Shown here: piece by piece, positions 8,875 through 18,194 of the stretch
Position numbering within the stretch: position 1 is the first letter of the stretch
Layout: each line of letters starts with the position of its first letter
Source of the DNA: an uncultured Dehalococcoidia bacterium
Lineage (GTDB): Bacteria > Chloroflexota > Dehalococcoidia > Lucifugimonadales > UBA3495
DNA: 64,000 nt
Assembly (NCBI GenBank): GCA_958296445.1
Contig: OY282565.1
Coordinates: 1,753,570-1,817,569 of the forward strand
Direction of reading: 5' to 3'
Made by a program: the position numbers and the translations under genes
The notes under the pieces: model-generated
Told to the model about the DNA's origin: nothing
Databases searched by the model: none
Seen by the model: the letters and a program-made list of their open reading frames with translations, nothing else

Positions 8875-9945
8875 ATGAATTTCCGCCTAAAGCTCCCCGA
8901 CTCCGCCCCATCGCTGCAAGCTGCCGGCCCGGCCCTGGCCGGGCTGCCTGCGGCCCGCGCAGTCTTGGGCGTCGCGTTGGCGCTGGCAATCTTTGGCGTT
9001 TTTATCCTAGCTTCCGGGCGGGATCCCCTAGACGCCCTGCAAGGTGCTTGGCGCGGCGTCATTGGCAGTCCCTTCGGCCTAAGCGAGGTCGGGGTGACGA
9101 TGATACCCCTAGTTTTGACCGCCCTGGCTACCGCCATACCCGCCCGCGCCGGGCTGGTCAACGTGGGCGGCGAGGGGCAGTTGCACACCGGCGCCCTAGC
9201 CGCCACCGGAATTGTGCTGTACTTCCACGTCGGCGCCCCGGCGCTGATGCTGCCGCTAATGGCCTTGGCCGGCTGCGCCGGTGGCGGCTTGTGGGCCGCG
9301 GCGGCGGCCCTGCTGCGCCGGTGGCGGGGCGTCAACGAGGTTATCTCAACCCTGCTCGCCAACTACATCGCCATCCTGCTGGTCAATATGCTGGTGTTCG
9401 GGCCGTGGAAAAACCCCGACGGCCTAGGCTATCCCTACACAATCCCTTTCGACGCCGCGGCCATCCTTCCCGCCATCGCCGGAACCCGCTTTCACTGGGG
9501 GGCGCTGGCCCCGGTACTGGCCCTTATCGTCTGTTACGTAATCCTTACCCGAACCGTGTGGGGATTCAAGATGCGGGCCGTGGGCGGCAACCCGGAAGCG
9601 GCGCGGCGGCGCGGCATCGCAGTAGACCGCTACGCCGCCGCCGCGATGATTGCCGGGGGCGCCCTAGCCGGGCTGGCCGGAATGGTGGAAGTGGCCGGGA
9701 TTCACCACGACCTGCGCCCCGGAATATCCGCCAACTTGGGTTACCTAGGGCTGCTGGCAAGCTGGCTGGCCGGGCATAACCTGCTGGTAATCATTCCCGC
9801 CTGCTTCCTGATGGCCGTCTTTCTGGTGACCGGCGATGTGTTGCAACTAACCGCCGGGCTGCCCTCGGCGGCCGGTATGGCCCTTATCGGGCTGGTGCTG
9901 TTCTTGGTGCTGGGGCTGCGGCGGCTGGAGCGGAGGCCGCTGTGA
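8875..9945 (+). CDS. ABC transporter permease, BMP family (first subunit)
   Basis: This 356-residue integral membrane protein has about nine hydrophobic segments and the family loop VNVGGEGQLHTGA, with a second conserved region RAVGGNPEAARRRGIAV that contacts the ATPase. It corresponds to the larger permease of NupP/YufP type. Its stop overlaps the next start by 4 nt (GTGA), so the two permeases are co-translated. The 217 nt upstream hold only short CCCGCCATAC-type repeats and an inverted GGGAATGACGGG. Confidence 0.92.
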   Translation: MNFRLKLPDSAPSLQAAGPALAGLPAARAVLGVALALAIFGVFILASGRDPLDALQGAWRGVIGSPFGLSEVGVTMIPLVLTALATAIPARAGLVNVGGEGQLHTGALAATGIVLYFHVGAPALMLPLMALAGCAGGGLWAAAAALLRRWRGVNEVISTLLANYIAILLVNMLVFGPWKNPDGLGYPYTIPFDAAAILPAIAGTRFHWGALAPVLALIVCYVILTRTVWGFKMRAVGGNPEAARRRGIAVDRYAAAAMIAGGALAGLAGMVEVAGIHHDLRPGISANLGYLGLLASWLAGHNLLVIIPACFLMAVFLVTGDVLQLTAGLPSAAGMALIGLVLFLVLGLRRLERRPL

Positions 9946-10862
9946 GCGTATTCTGGCTGGTAATCAGCGGCACCTTGACCGGCGCGGTAGGCCCCGGCAT
10001 TTCGGTGCTGTACGCAGTCTATGGCGAGCTTATCACCGAGCGGGCGGGCCGCATCAACCTAGGTATGGAAGGATGCCTGTTGGTGGGGGCCTGCTTCGGC
10101 TTCATCGCCACCGCGGAAACCGGCTCGGCCGGCCTGGGCGTGCTGGCCGCCCTGACCGCCGGGGGACTGCTGGCCGCCATCCACGCCTGCCTAGTCATCA
10201 ACCGCGACACCAGCCAAATAGCCGCCGGCCTGGCCTTGACCCTGTTCGCCGGGGGCGTAACCGCCTACGCCGGCCGCGACTACGTGGACAGCATCATCAC
10301 CGGCCTAAACCCCATCGCCATCCCCGGCCTAGCCGCCATCCCGGTTCTGGGCGAAGCCCTGTTCCGGCAGGATATACTGGCCTATGTGTCCTACGCCCTC
10401 GGCCCGATCCTATGGTTCACCCTGCAATACACTCGCTGGGGACTCAGCCTGCGGGCCGTCGGAGAGAGCGCGGCGGTGGCATTCGCCGCCGGACGCAACC
10501 CGGCGCTGCTACAATGGACGGCCATAGTATTGGGCGGAGCCTTGGCCGGCATCGGCGGGGCGCAGTTGTCGGTAGGGCTGACCCACACCTGGTCAGAGGG
10601 TATGACCGCCGGGCGCGGGTTCATCGCCGTCGCCCTAGTCATTTTCGGGCTATGGTCGCCCTTGCGCGGAATGCTCGGCGCCCTGCTGTTCGGCGGAGCG
10701 GTGGGCCTGCAACTACAGCTCCAGGCCCTAGGCGCCCCGGTATCCCCCTTCCTGCTGGATATGCTCCCCTACCTGCTAACCCTAGCCGTCCTGGCCGTCT
10801 GGACCGGCGCCGCCAGCCGCGCAATGCCCGAGGGCCTGAAAGGGATTCTGCGCACCGGCTGA
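9942..10862 (+). CDS. ABC transporter permease, BMP family (second subunit)
   Basis: This 306-residue polytopic protein of the NupQ/YufQ type pairs with the preceding permease. The family loop is GRINLGMEGCLLVGA and the ATPase-contacting stretch is RAVGESAAVAFAAGRNP. The GTG start sits inside the stop codon of the previous gene. Downstream comes a type-A repeat and then two tautomerase-like genes before the binding protein, which is not the usual order for these importers. Confidence 0.92.
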   Translation: MSVFWLVISGTLTGAVGPGISVLYAVYGELITERAGRINLGMEGCLLVGACFGFIATAETGSAGLGVLAALTAGGLLAAIHACLVINRDTSQIAAGLALTLFAGGVTAYAGRDYVDSIITGLNPIAIPGLAAIPVLGEALFRQDILAYVSYALGPILWFTLQYTRWGLSLRAVGESAAVAFAAGRNPALLQWTAIVLGGALAGIGGAQLSVGLTHTWSEGMTAGRGFIAVALVIFGLWSPLRGMLGALLFGGAVGLQLQLQALGAPVSPFLLDMLPYLLTLAVLAVWTGAASRAMPEGLKGILRTG

Positions 10863-10885
10863 ACCGCCCTTAGCATAATTGCCGC

Positions 10886-11010
10886 CCTTTGTCATTCTGA
10901 GCAAAGCGAAGAATCTCTGCTTGGGCGGTGAGACCCTTCGCTTCGCTCAGGGTGACAAAGGGTAATCCTGCAAATCCTCAACCCCCGAAAACCCTGATTC
11001 AGACAAAGAA
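10886..11010. repeat. complete type-A repeat followed by half of a type-B repeat
   Basis: A full type-A element runs from TTTGTCATTCTGAGCAAAGC to CGCTCAGGGTGACAAAGG. Its ends are inverted copies, so it can fold into one long hairpin. A type-B end, CCTGATTCAGACAA, follows near 10995. Confidence 0.85.
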
Positions 11011-11110
11011 TCAAAAACCCCAAAGCGCCGCCCACCCGTTGCAATCACAACCGCGCTATTGTAATTTATATCCCGAATCCGGCGCCCCACCGGCGCCTCA
11101 TCAAGGAATA

Positions 11111-11449
11111 ATGGTGATTATCTACAACTGCGTCATCCAGGAAGGGGTCATACCTGCCGAACAGCGCGAGATACTGAACGCCAGGCTGGTTCAGATCGGC
11201 GCCAGCGTGCTGGGCGAAGCCCCCGACGACATTACCGTAAACTACGAGGTAATCCCCCGCGGTTACGGTTTCCGCGGCGGCGAACCTTCAACCAGCTCAA
11301 TGGTGAGGAGCGTCATACCCGCCGGTTTCCCCCAAGAAACGCGGGTTGAGTTTATGCAACAGGTTCAAGATATGTGGATTGAAGTCACCGGCCAGACCAC
11401 CGATGATTTGGTGGTGGGCGCCGCCGACTTCGGCTACAGCCCCCATTAA
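11111..11449 (+). CDS. tautomerase-superfamily-like protein without N-terminal proline
   Basis: This 112-residue protein has the size and strand pattern of the 4-oxalocrotonate tautomerase/MIF superfamily (VIIYNCVIQEGVIPAEQREI, then a helix). The catalytic Pro normally found after the initiator Met is absent: it begins Met-Val. AAGGA lies 3 nt upstream of the chosen ATG, and extending upstream would run into repeat sequence. It is 52 nt upstream of a second tautomerase-like gene that does have the Pro. The two may form a heteromer with one active and one inactive subunit, which is inference. Confidence 0.6.
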   Translation: MVIIYNCVIQEGVIPAEQREILNARLVQIGASVLGEAPDDITVNYEVIPRGYGFRGGEPSTSSMVRSVIPAGFPQETRVEFMQQVQDMWIEVTGQTTDDLVVGAADFGYSPH

Positions 11450-11501
11450 GCCCCGGCCAACAATCCGGCCCACACAATCCGGCCCACAAAGGAGAGCGGA
11501 T

Positions 11502-11897
11502 ATGCCTATCTACCGGCTTAAGGTTCCCCAAGATTCGGTTTCCCCGGAACAGCGGGCGGAAATCGCCGCCTCTTTCACCGACATTCACTGCGGTTCGACC
11601 AACGCGCCCCGCCACTTCGTCCACGTCTTCTTTGACGAACAGCCCGATGGCGAATCCCAATACCCCGCCCGCTACTACCTAGACGCCATCAACCGCGCCG
11701 GGCGCCCCCAAGAAGTCAAAGACAAGCTGCTCAACGACCTGCTGGACTCCTTCGCGGCCCATTCCGGCATAGCCCGCAGCCATATTGCTGGGCGCATCGG
11801 CGAGACCCCCGCCTCGTGGGCTATGGAGGGCGGCGCGGTGCTGCCCGAACCCGGCCAGGAAGGCGCCGAGTGGTACGCCCACGCCGTCGCCGATTAG
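11502..11897 (+). CDS. tautomerase family protein with catalytic Pro2
   Basis: This 131-residue protein begins Met-Pro-Ile-Tyr, so removal of Met would expose Pro1, the catalytic base of tautomerase-superfamily enzymes. The sequence SPEQRAEIAASFTDIHC and HVFFDEQP match the helix and second strand of this fold. AAGGAGAG precedes the ATG. It lies between a permease pair and the binding lipoprotein of the same ABC importer, suggesting a link between uptake and conversion of an unsaturated oxo-acid-like compound. The substrate is unknown. Confidence 0.72.
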   Translation: MPIYRLKVPQDSVSPEQRAEIAASFTDIHCGSTNAPRHFVHVFFDEQPDGESQYPARYYLDAINRAGRPQEVKDKLLNDLLDSFAAHSGIARSHIAGRIGETPASWAMEGGAVLPEPGQEGAEWYAHAVAD

Positions 11898-11949
11898 TTT
11901 TCCGCCGGTTCAGTTAGCTGCCGGTTTAGCCAGATGGAGTACGTGCGCC

Positions 11950-13254
11950 TTGCCGTCAAGACTGTTACGCCAACTCCGCGTCCCAATTCTCGCAGTCTTG
12001 ACGGCATCGCTGGCCGTCCTGGCCCTGGTGCTGTCGGCTTGCGGCGGAGAATCGCCCACGGCCACCCCCGCCGTAGACCCGCCGCCAACGCCCCCGCCCC
12101 AAGTGGCGCCCGCGCCCCTAGCCTCGCCCACCGCGGAGCAGTTGGGCGGCGGTTCGCCCCAAAGGTTCCTTCAAGTCTTTGAGCAAGGGCGGGCCGCCAG
12201 CGCCTTTCGCCCCACCGCCGAGTTCGCCGCCGCCGCCCGCCCCTTGCCCGATGGCGAAAAGCTGAAAGTCGGCATCATCTTCTCCGGCTCCCAGCGCGAC
12301 TTGGGCTGGAACCAGGCCGCCGCCGCCGGGGCCGACTATGTGGAGCAAACCCTCCCCGGAGTCGAAATCATCCGCGCCGAAAACATCCCCGAAACCGCCG
12401 AAGTGCAGGAAGTGGCGGAGCAGATGATCCGGGACGGCGCAACCATCGTAATCCCCACCAGCTTTGGCTACTCCGGCCCCATCAAAGCCATCATCGGCAA
12501 GCACCCGGAAGTGATGTTCCTGCACTTGGGCGACCTAGAAATCTTCGAGAACTACGGGTCGTTCTTCGCCAACATCTGGCAACTGGAATACGCCGCCGGA
12601 CGCGCCGCAGGCACGGCCACCGAAACCGGCAAGCTGGGATTCATCGCCGCTTTCCCCATTCCCTCCTCCCTGCTGAACATCAACGCCTTTCACTTGGGGG
12701 CGCAGTCGGTCAACCCGGATGTCGAAACCACCGTCATTATGACCAACGCCTGGTGCGACCCCGGCAAGCAGGTCACCGCAGTAAAAACTATGACCGATGC
12801 CGGGGTGGACGTCCTGACGCTACAACAGGATTGCACCAAGACCGTCATAGAAGCGGCGGAACGGGCCGGAGTGTGGGTCACCGGCTTTCACTACGACGCC
12901 AGCGCCGCCGCCCCGCAGCAATGGATTACCGGCGCGACCTGGAACTGGGGGCCGGTAATGGCCCAAGTGATTCACGATATACGCAGCGGCGTCTACCAAA
13001 CATCGGCGAAATTCGCCGGAATAGAAGCGGGCTGGGCCAAACTGGCCCCCTTCGGCAGCCAAGTCCCCGAGAACATCCGCCAACTGGTGCTGGACACGGT
13101 TCAGGGCCTCCGCGATGGCCGAATCTCCCCCTTCACCGGCCCGATCTACGACCAGAACAACGAGCTCCGCATCCCCCCCGGCGAAGTCCCCACCGAAGCC
13201 TACCTGCAAGGCATAGACTGGCTGGCCCAAGGAATCATAGGCCGCACCAACTGA
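11950..13254 (+). CDS. BMP-family substrate-binding lipoprotein
   Basis: This is a secreted lipoprotein of about 434 residues. A basic start and hydrophobic run end in the lipobox LSAC, followed by a Pro/Thr-rich spacer and then a periplasmic-binding fold: VGIIFSGSQRDLGWNQAAAAG is the typical first strand of BMP proteins, with LTLQQDCTKTVIEAA later. The TTG start gives a normal signal peptide and has GGAG 10 nt upstream; longer reading would overlap the tautomerase gene. It completes the importer encoded by the ATPase and two permeases upstream. Ligand class is probably nucleoside-like, as for other BMP proteins. Confidence 0.9.
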   Translation: MPSRLLRQLRVPILAVLTASLAVLALVLSACGGESPTATPAVDPPPTPPPQVAPAPLASPTAEQLGGGSPQRFLQVFEQGRAASAFRPTAEFAAAARPLPDGEKLKVGIIFSGSQRDLGWNQAAAAGADYVEQTLPGVEIIRAENIPETAEVQEVAEQMIRDGATIVIPTSFGYSGPIKAIIGKHPEVMFLHLGDLEIFENYGSFFANIWQLEYAAGRAAGTATETGKLGFIAAFPIPSSLLNINAFHLGAQSVNPDVETTVIMTNAWCDPGKQVTAVKTMTDAGVDVLTLQQDCTKTVIEAAERAGVWVTGFHYDASAAAPQQWITGATWNWGPVMAQVIHDIRSGVYQTSAKFAGIEAGWAKLAPFGSQVPENIRQLVLDTVQGLRDGRISPFTGPIYDQNNELRIPPGEVPTEAYLQGIDWLAQGIIGRTN

Positions 13255-13260
13255 ATCCCA

Positions 13261-13329
13261 ACCACAGAGGCCACAGAGGATTTTTAGGTTTTACCTAACG
13301 CCTCTGTGGCCTCTGTGCGCTCTGTGGTT
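13261..13329. terminator. bidirectional terminator-like nested hairpin between convergent genes
   Basis: A 17-bp stem (CACAGAGGCCACAGAGG pairing with CCTCTGTGGCCTCTGTG) encloses a second small hairpin, TTAGGTTTTACCTAA. It lies exactly between the converging lipoprotein and acyl-CoA synthetase genes. The stem belongs to the type-D (CTCTG-rich) repeat group, here apparently serving as terminator. Confidence 0.7.
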
Positions 13330-13337
13330 AATTCCCC

Positions 13338-15050
13338 CTACGCAGTTTCAATCCGGCTGGCAACCTCCAGGCCCAGCTCCTCCACCGCCATCTCCCGCAT
13401 ACGGAACTTCTGGATTTTGCCGGTCACCGTCATAGGAAATTCGGTGGCGAGCTTGACGTACCGGGGAACCTTGAAATGGGCAATCCTGCCCCGGCAGAAA
13501 TCGCGGATTTCCTCGGCGTCGGCGGACTCGCCCGGCTTCAGCACCACCCACGCCATCACTTCCTCGCCAAAGCGCTCGTCGGGAACGCCAATCACCTGCA
13601 CATCGGAAACCTTGGGGTTGGTGTAGAGAAACTCCTCGACTTCCCTCGGGTAGACGTTTTCCCCGCCGCGGATAATCATATCCTTCAGGCGGCCCGTAAT
13701 CTTGTAATAGCCGTCTGCGTCCACCGTCGCCAAATCGCCGGTGTGCAGCCAGCCGTCGGCGTCTATGGCGGCGGCGGTCGCGTCGGGCATATTGTAGTAG
13801 CCGCGCATCACCATATTGCTGCGGGTGTGCAGCTCGCCCTGAACCCCCGGCCCCACTTCCTGCCCCGTTTCCGGGTCTACCAGCCGCGCCTCTACCCCCG
13901 GCAGTGCCTTGCCCACCGTGGCAACCCGCCGCTCGATGCTGTCGGTGGTCAGCGTCTGGGTGATTACCGGCGACGCCTCAGTCTGACCGTAGGCAATGGT
14001 AATGCGGTCGGTGCCCATCTGTTCGATAACCTGCCGCATAACCTCAATGGGGCAAGGCGAACCCGCCATTATCCCCGTCCGCAGCGACGAAACATCAAAA
14101 CCGCCAAAATCAGGATGGCCCAACTGCGCGATAAACATAGTCGGCACCCCGTACAACGCGGTGCATCGCTCCCGTTCCACGGCCTGCAAGGTTTTCAGCG
14201 GGTCGAAGTGTTCCGACGGAATGACTATCGCCGCCCCGTGAGTCACGCAGCCCAAGTTGCCCATCACGCAACCGAAACAGTGGTAGAACGGCACCGGAAC
14301 GCACAGCCGGTCGCTTTCCGTAAGCTCGATGCAGTCGCCCACATACAGGCCGTTGGCGACCAAGTTATGATGAGTAAGCATCGCTCCCTTGGGGTTGCCC
14401 GTGGTGCCGGAAGTGTATTGGATATTCACCGGGTCATCCGGGCGGCATTCGGCCTGCCGCGCCGCCAGTCGCGCCGGGGAAACCTCGGAATGCCGCGCCA
14501 CCATATCGCCCCAAGACAGCATCCCGGCGGGAACGCCGCCATCCCCGCCGCCCTGCCCTGAACCTGCCGAAGGGGGCGGAATGTAAATAATATGACGCAG
14601 ATACGGAAATCGCGGACTGCGCAGTTCGCCGGGCCGGGAATCCTTAAGCTCCGGCGCCACCTCGTTAAGCATCGCCACATAGTCGGAGTTGCGAAACTTG
14701 CCAATCAGAATCAGCGCGTTGGCTTCCGACTGCTCCAGCACATAGGCCAGCTCGTGAGTCCGGTAGGCCGGGTTGACATTCACCAGCACCGCGCCGATTT
14801 TGGCGGTGGCGAACTGAGTAAGCACCCATTCGCTATAGTTGGTGGCCCAGATACCCACGTGCTGCCCCTTCTCAATGCCCAGGGCCATCAGCCCCCGCGC
14901 CACGCCCTCCACCGCGTCACGAAACTCGGCGTAGGTATACCGGGCCCCGGTTTCGGCGTGAACCAGCGCATCACACCCCGCAAACCGCGCCGCCTGCCTA
15001 TCCAGCATATCCCCGATAGTGCTGTGGGGGTCAATGGAACCGGCCATCAT
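13338..15050 (-). CDS. AMP-dependent acyl-CoA synthetase
   Basis: This 570-residue ANL-superfamily enzyme activates a carboxylic acid with ATP and CoA. The AMP-binding loop [13 protein letters not shown], the aromatic/acidic YGQTEASP, the GWLHTGDLA motif, [16 protein letters not shown] hinge and the catalytic Lys near the C-terminus ([11 protein letters not shown]) are all present. It resembles the medium/long-chain FadD- and YngI-like group. Residues about 159-171 (Ser/Gly-rich, [13 protein letters not shown]) are encoded by a type-F repeat inserted in frame. It is convergent with the ABC lipoprotein and followed upstream by a nuclease gene. Confidence 0.93.
   Translation of the reverse strand: MMAGSIDPHSTIGDMLDRQAARFAGCDALVHAETGARYTYAEFRDAVEGVARGLMALGIEKGQHVGIWATNYSEWVLTQFATAKIGAVLVNVNPAYRTHELAYVLEQSEANALILIGKFRNSDYVAMLNEVAPELKDSRPGELRSPRFPYLRHIIYIPPPSAGSGQGGGDGGVPAGMLSWGDMVARHSEVSPARLAARQAECRPDDPVNIQYTSGTTGNPKGAMLTHHNLVANGLYVGDCIELTESDRLCVPVPFYHCFGCVMGNLGCVTHGAAIVIPSEHFDPLKTLQAVERERCTALYGVPTMFIAQLGHPDFGGFDVSSLRTGIMAGSPCPIEVMRQVIEQMGTDRITIAYGQTEASPVITQTLTTDSIERRVATVGKALPGVEARLVDPETGQEVGPGVQGELHTRSNMVMRGYYNMPDATAAAIDADGWLHTGDLATVDADGYYKITGRLKDMIIRGGENVYPREVEEFLYTNPKVSDVQVIGVPDERFGEEVMAWVVLKPGESADAEEIRDFCRGRIAHFKVPRYVKLATEFPMTVTGKIQKFRMREMAVEELGLEVASRIETA
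14556..14574. repeat. type-F palindromic repeat inside a coding sequence
   Basis: CCCTGAACCTGCCGAAGGG is a member of the same palindromic family as the copy at 3517. Here it lies inside the acyl-CoA synthetase gene and is read in frame as a Ser/Gly-rich loop, between two conserved parts of the enzyme. Confidence 0.7.
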
Positions 15051-15063
15051 CCGCCTCCTGCGC

Positions 15064-16077
15064 CTATTCTTCCCGTTCCATCAGGACTTTTTGGTTTTCT
15101 AGCGGTATTTCGCTACGAATATCGTCCGGCAAGGCATCGTAGACATCCAGCAATCTGTCCACCAAATCGAAAGGCCCCCACAGCCTGATTTGGAAAAAGG
15201 AGCGTTCATTTTCATTTCGGACGGCCCGGGTAAAATCTCCCAAACTTACCAGCAATCCGTGATCTGCGCCGTAGCTGCCGATGTTGCCTTGCAGCCGGTT
15301 GTAGTCCGATATATCAACCGGGTTGCGCCCGGATTTCACTTGCACGCACAACCGCGGATGTCCAAATCCCATATCGCCCTGCCCAGCCACGACGTCGATA
15401 CCGCCGTCCGGCCCCTGCCGCGTTTCTATCGTGTGGTAGCCCGACGCCCGCAGAATGCTGGCAACTAAACGCTCCAACCGGGTGCCGGAAAACCGCTGGC
15501 GGATTCTCTCCAAGATTCTGTCGGTGATTAGTTCATCTATGTCAACCCGGAGCGGCTCATCATCGCCGGTTTCCGCTGGCGGGGCAACTTTAGGTGAATC
15601 CAATGGATCGTCAATTGGGGGGTGCCATAAATTGCCGGTAATTTTTTCCAAGCGAGATTCGGCGTCCGTTGCCCTCCTGACGCGATAGACAGTGCTATCC
15701 GCGGTAAAGGAACTTTGGAAATCCAAATCGAAATCCGCTAAGGGGATTTCTCGGGCTATCCAATTCACCGGGCGAATGTGCGGTGCTTCCAGCGATGGCC
15801 GGAATTCGTAATCGCCAGATACCCGACCCACAGCTACAACCCTAGGATCAAGGAGTTTTCGAGGCAGCACAACCATATCGCCATTGGGTATTTCGCGAGC
15901 AAAACGCCATAGTTGGTCCGCGTCGCTCCTTTTCGCCGTGTGTTTCCGCAGATCCTCGCGCGTGTCGAAATCTCCGATGCTTGTCGCTACGTCAAAATCT
16001 ATGGCGACTACGCCCTCGGACATAAAAATTTCCTCAAACTCCCCCCGTTTCCCGCCCCGGACAACCCAGACAGGCAT
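15064..16077 (-). CDS. Mrr-type restriction endonuclease-like protein (COG4127-like)
   Basis: This 337-residue protein has two parts. Residues 1-115 ([16 protein letters not shown]...) resemble the N-terminal domain of predicted Mrr-family endonucleases. Residues about 195-300 form a PD-(D/E)xK nuclease core: [25 protein letters not shown] with Asp228, and CVQVKSG with Gln246 and Lys248. Such proteins cut foreign or modified DNA, or act in undefined defence roles. The chosen ATG has AGGGGGGAGA just upstream. No methylase or helicase is adjacent, so it appears to be a solitary nuclease next to metabolic genes. Confidence 0.8.
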   Translation of the reverse strand: MPVWVVRGGKRGEFEEIFMSEGVVAIDFDVATSIGDFDTREDLRKHTAKRSDADQLWRFAREIPNGDMVVLPRKLLDPRVVAVGRVSGDYEFRPSLEAPHIRPVNWIAREIPLADFDLDFQSSFTADSTVYRVRRATDAESRLEKITGNLWHPPIDDPLDSPKVAPPAETGDDEPLRVDIDELITDRILERIRQRFSGTRLERLVASILRASGYHTIETRQGPDGGIDVVAGQGDMGFGHPRLCVQVKSGRNPVDISDYNRLQGNIGSYGADHGLLVSLGDFTRAVRNENERSFFQIRLWGPFDLVDRLLDVYDALPDDIRSEIPLENQKVLMEREE

Positions 16078-16254
16078 ATTCTCCCCCCCTGATTTCCCGC
16101 AAAACCGCCCGCAGGTATGATTGCCTTGATTATACTGTACCGGCGCAACCAGGCAACCGCCCCCGAACCCGCCCCGGCGGGTGTAAAATGGCGGCGGAAA
16201 CCGGGGCGCGGCTATGCTATGACGCACCCCCCAAATCTGGGCGTTGAGATTGCG

Positions 16255-17073
16255 ATGAAACCGACAACCTACGATGTCAACCCGGAAATGGCCGAGCGGC
16301 AAGGCGGCCGCATCCGCATCGGCGTCGAATCCGTCCGCCGTAGCTTCCGCACCGGAATTGCGGCCCAGCCCTTGGAATACAACACATTCACCGAAGCCGA
16401 CGCCTACAACGTCCAATACAAATTCCTGCGGGAATTACAGCCCCCCGAAACCATAACCGGCCACAAAGTCGCCCTCACCACCAAAGCCGCCCGCGAGCAC
16501 CTCGGCGTTCACGAACCCTGCTACGGCCACATCCTCAGCAGTTGCGTCTACGCCAACGACGCCGACGTTCCCATCGCCAGCCTAGCCGCGCCCCACATCG
16601 AGGCCGAAACCGCCTTCGTGCTGGGCCACAACCTGCGCGGCCCCGGCGTTACCCCGGTGGACGTTATGCGGGCCACCCTAGGCATCCTGCCCGCCCTAGA
16701 GCTGGTGGACTTGAAGGTTCAGGGCGACGGCATCCAGGCCACCGACGTCATTATCCACAACGCCCTCCACGGCGGGCTGGTAGACGGTTCCCGGCTGATT
16801 GCCCTAGACTCGCTGGATTTGCAATATGAAGGCGTCACCGTAGAATACAATGGCGAACTCCACGGCACCGGCACCGGCTTTGAGGTAATGGGCAACCCCA
16901 TCAACCCCATAGTCTGGCTGGCAAACAAACTGGCCGAATATGACGATTATCTCCGCGCCGGCGAAACCATCATATCCGGCTCAATGGTCACCCCGGTGGA
17001 AATCAAACCCGGCGACTACGTAAAAGCCACCTACTCCCGTATGGGCAGCGTAGGGGCGCGTTTCGTCGCCTAG
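16255..17073 (+). CDS. 2-keto-4-pentenoate hydratase family protein
   Basis: This protein of about 272 residues is of the MhpD/DmpE family (fumarylacetoacetate hydrolase-like fold), which hydrates or decarboxylates 2-oxo-alkenoates in aromatic meta-cleavage pathways. Motifs are GHKVALTTKAAREHLGV, the metal-site region IEAETAFVLG, PALELVD, and the closing PGDYVKATYSRMGSVGARF. The ATG at 16255 gives the usual family length; an in-frame ATG at 16219 is possible. A lactonase-like gene follows, which fits a small catabolic unit. The substrate cannot be told from sequence. Confidence 0.88.
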   Translation: MKPTTYDVNPEMAERQGGRIRIGVESVRRSFRTGIAAQPLEYNTFTEADAYNVQYKFLRELQPPETITGHKVALTTKAAREHLGVHEPCYGHILSSCVYANDADVPIASLAAPHIEAETAFVLGHNLRGPGVTPVDVMRATLGILPALELVDLKVQGDGIQATDVIIHNALHGGLVDGSRLIALDSLDLQYEGVTVEYNGELHGTGTGFEVMGNPINPIVWLANKLAEYDDYLRAGETIISGSMVTPVEIKPGDYVKATYSRMGSVGARFVA

Positions 17074-17121
17074 CATCAGTCGCAACACCATACCCATCAG
17101 CAACGGGCGCAACACCCCGCC

Positions 17122-17147
17122 CGTCATTCCCGCGAAAGCGGGAATCC
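17122..17147. repeat. type-C hairpin repeat
   Basis: CGTCATTCCCGCGAAAGCGG followed by GAATCC is a single clean copy of the hairpin repeat that is tandemly amplified at 56-58 kb. Confidence 0.85.
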
Positions 17148-17187
17148 ACCGGCAAGCCCCGGGAATTTCCAAAGCGAGGGGAAAATT

Positions 17188-18084
17188 ATGAGCTGGAATT
17201 TTGACCTAGTGGCCGGCCCCTACGGGGGAACCACCGAAGGCCCGGTATGGGACGGACAAGCCCTGTTGTTCACCGACATTCCCAACAGCCGGATAATGCG
17301 CTACGACCCCCAAACCGGCGAGTGCGCCGAGCTCCGCACCGGAACCAATGGCACAAACGGACTCAACTTCGACGCCAACGGCAACCTCTACGGCTGCTCC
17401 GGCGGCGGACGCCGCATCCTGCGTTTCGACCCCGACGGCTCCACCACCGAGCTGCCCAATCTGCTCGACGGCAAGGCCCACAACCGCCCCAACGACCTAG
17501 CGATAGACCGCAAGGGGCGCATCTGGTTCACCGACCCGGCCAGCCAGATTCCCCCCGAGGAACGCGAGCTTGACCACGCATCGGTGCTGCGCCTCGACCC
17601 CGGCCCGGACGCCGACGGCTGGTGGACGCTGCGGCGGATGACCTTCGACACCTGGGCCCCCAACGGGGTTCTGCTGTCCCAAGACGAGCGCACGCTCTAC
17701 GTGGTGCAAAGCGACTACGAAGGCACCCGCGACCTGCGGGCTTACCCGCTCCAGTCCGACGACTCCCTAGGCCAGCCTATCGTCCTGCACACTTTCGGGC
17801 GCGACTTTCGCGGCGTCCACCGGGGGCTGGACGGGATGTGCCTAGACGTAGACGGCAACATCATCGCCGCCGGCGGCTGGCGGCAGGCCGGGCCGGGGCC
17901 GCTGATTCACGTTTTCGCCCCCTCGGGCCGGATTCTGGAAACCCACCCGGTGCCGGCCGACTGGCCCACCAACTGCGCTTTCGGTGGCCGCGCCCTAGAC
18001 ACCCTCTACGTCACCACCCGCGGCGGCCACTTGTTCCGCGTCAACAACACCGGCCGCCGGGGCTGGATTCTATACCCCCCATAG
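17188..18084 (+). CDS. SMP-30/gluconolactonase family protein
   Basis: This 298-residue six-bladed propeller is of the SMP-30/LRE family, whose members hydrolyse sugar or aromatic lactones with a divalent metal. The metal ligands are recognisable as Glu in TTEGPVWDG (near residue 18), Asn in NRPNDLAID (near 107), and the Asn/Asp pair in the later blades (DTWAPNGV, GLDGMCLDVDGN). AGCGAGGGG precedes the ATG. The neighbouring hydratase suggests work on a ring-cleavage or sugar-acid lactone, but this is inference. Confidence 0.88.
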   Translation: MSWNFDLVAGPYGGTTEGPVWDGQALLFTDIPNSRIMRYDPQTGECAELRTGTNGTNGLNFDANGNLYGCSGGGRRILRFDPDGSTTELPNLLDGKAHNRPNDLAIDRKGRIWFTDPASQIPPEERELDHASVLRLDPGPDADGWWTLRRMTFDTWAPNGVLLSQDERTLYVVQSDYEGTRDLRAYPLQSDDSLGQPIVLHTFGRDFRGVHRGLDGMCLDVDGNIIAAGGWRQAGPGPLIHVFAPSGRILETHPVPADWPTNCAFGGRALDTLYVTTRGGHLFRVNNTGRRGWILYPP

Positions 18085-18194
18085 CCTCACCTTCGCCCCC
18101 GGGAACGGCCGCGGGAGCAATTCCCTTACAGCCGCAAACAACCGGAAAATAATCGCCAGCAAACCATACCCAACAAACCACACGAGGAGCTGCA

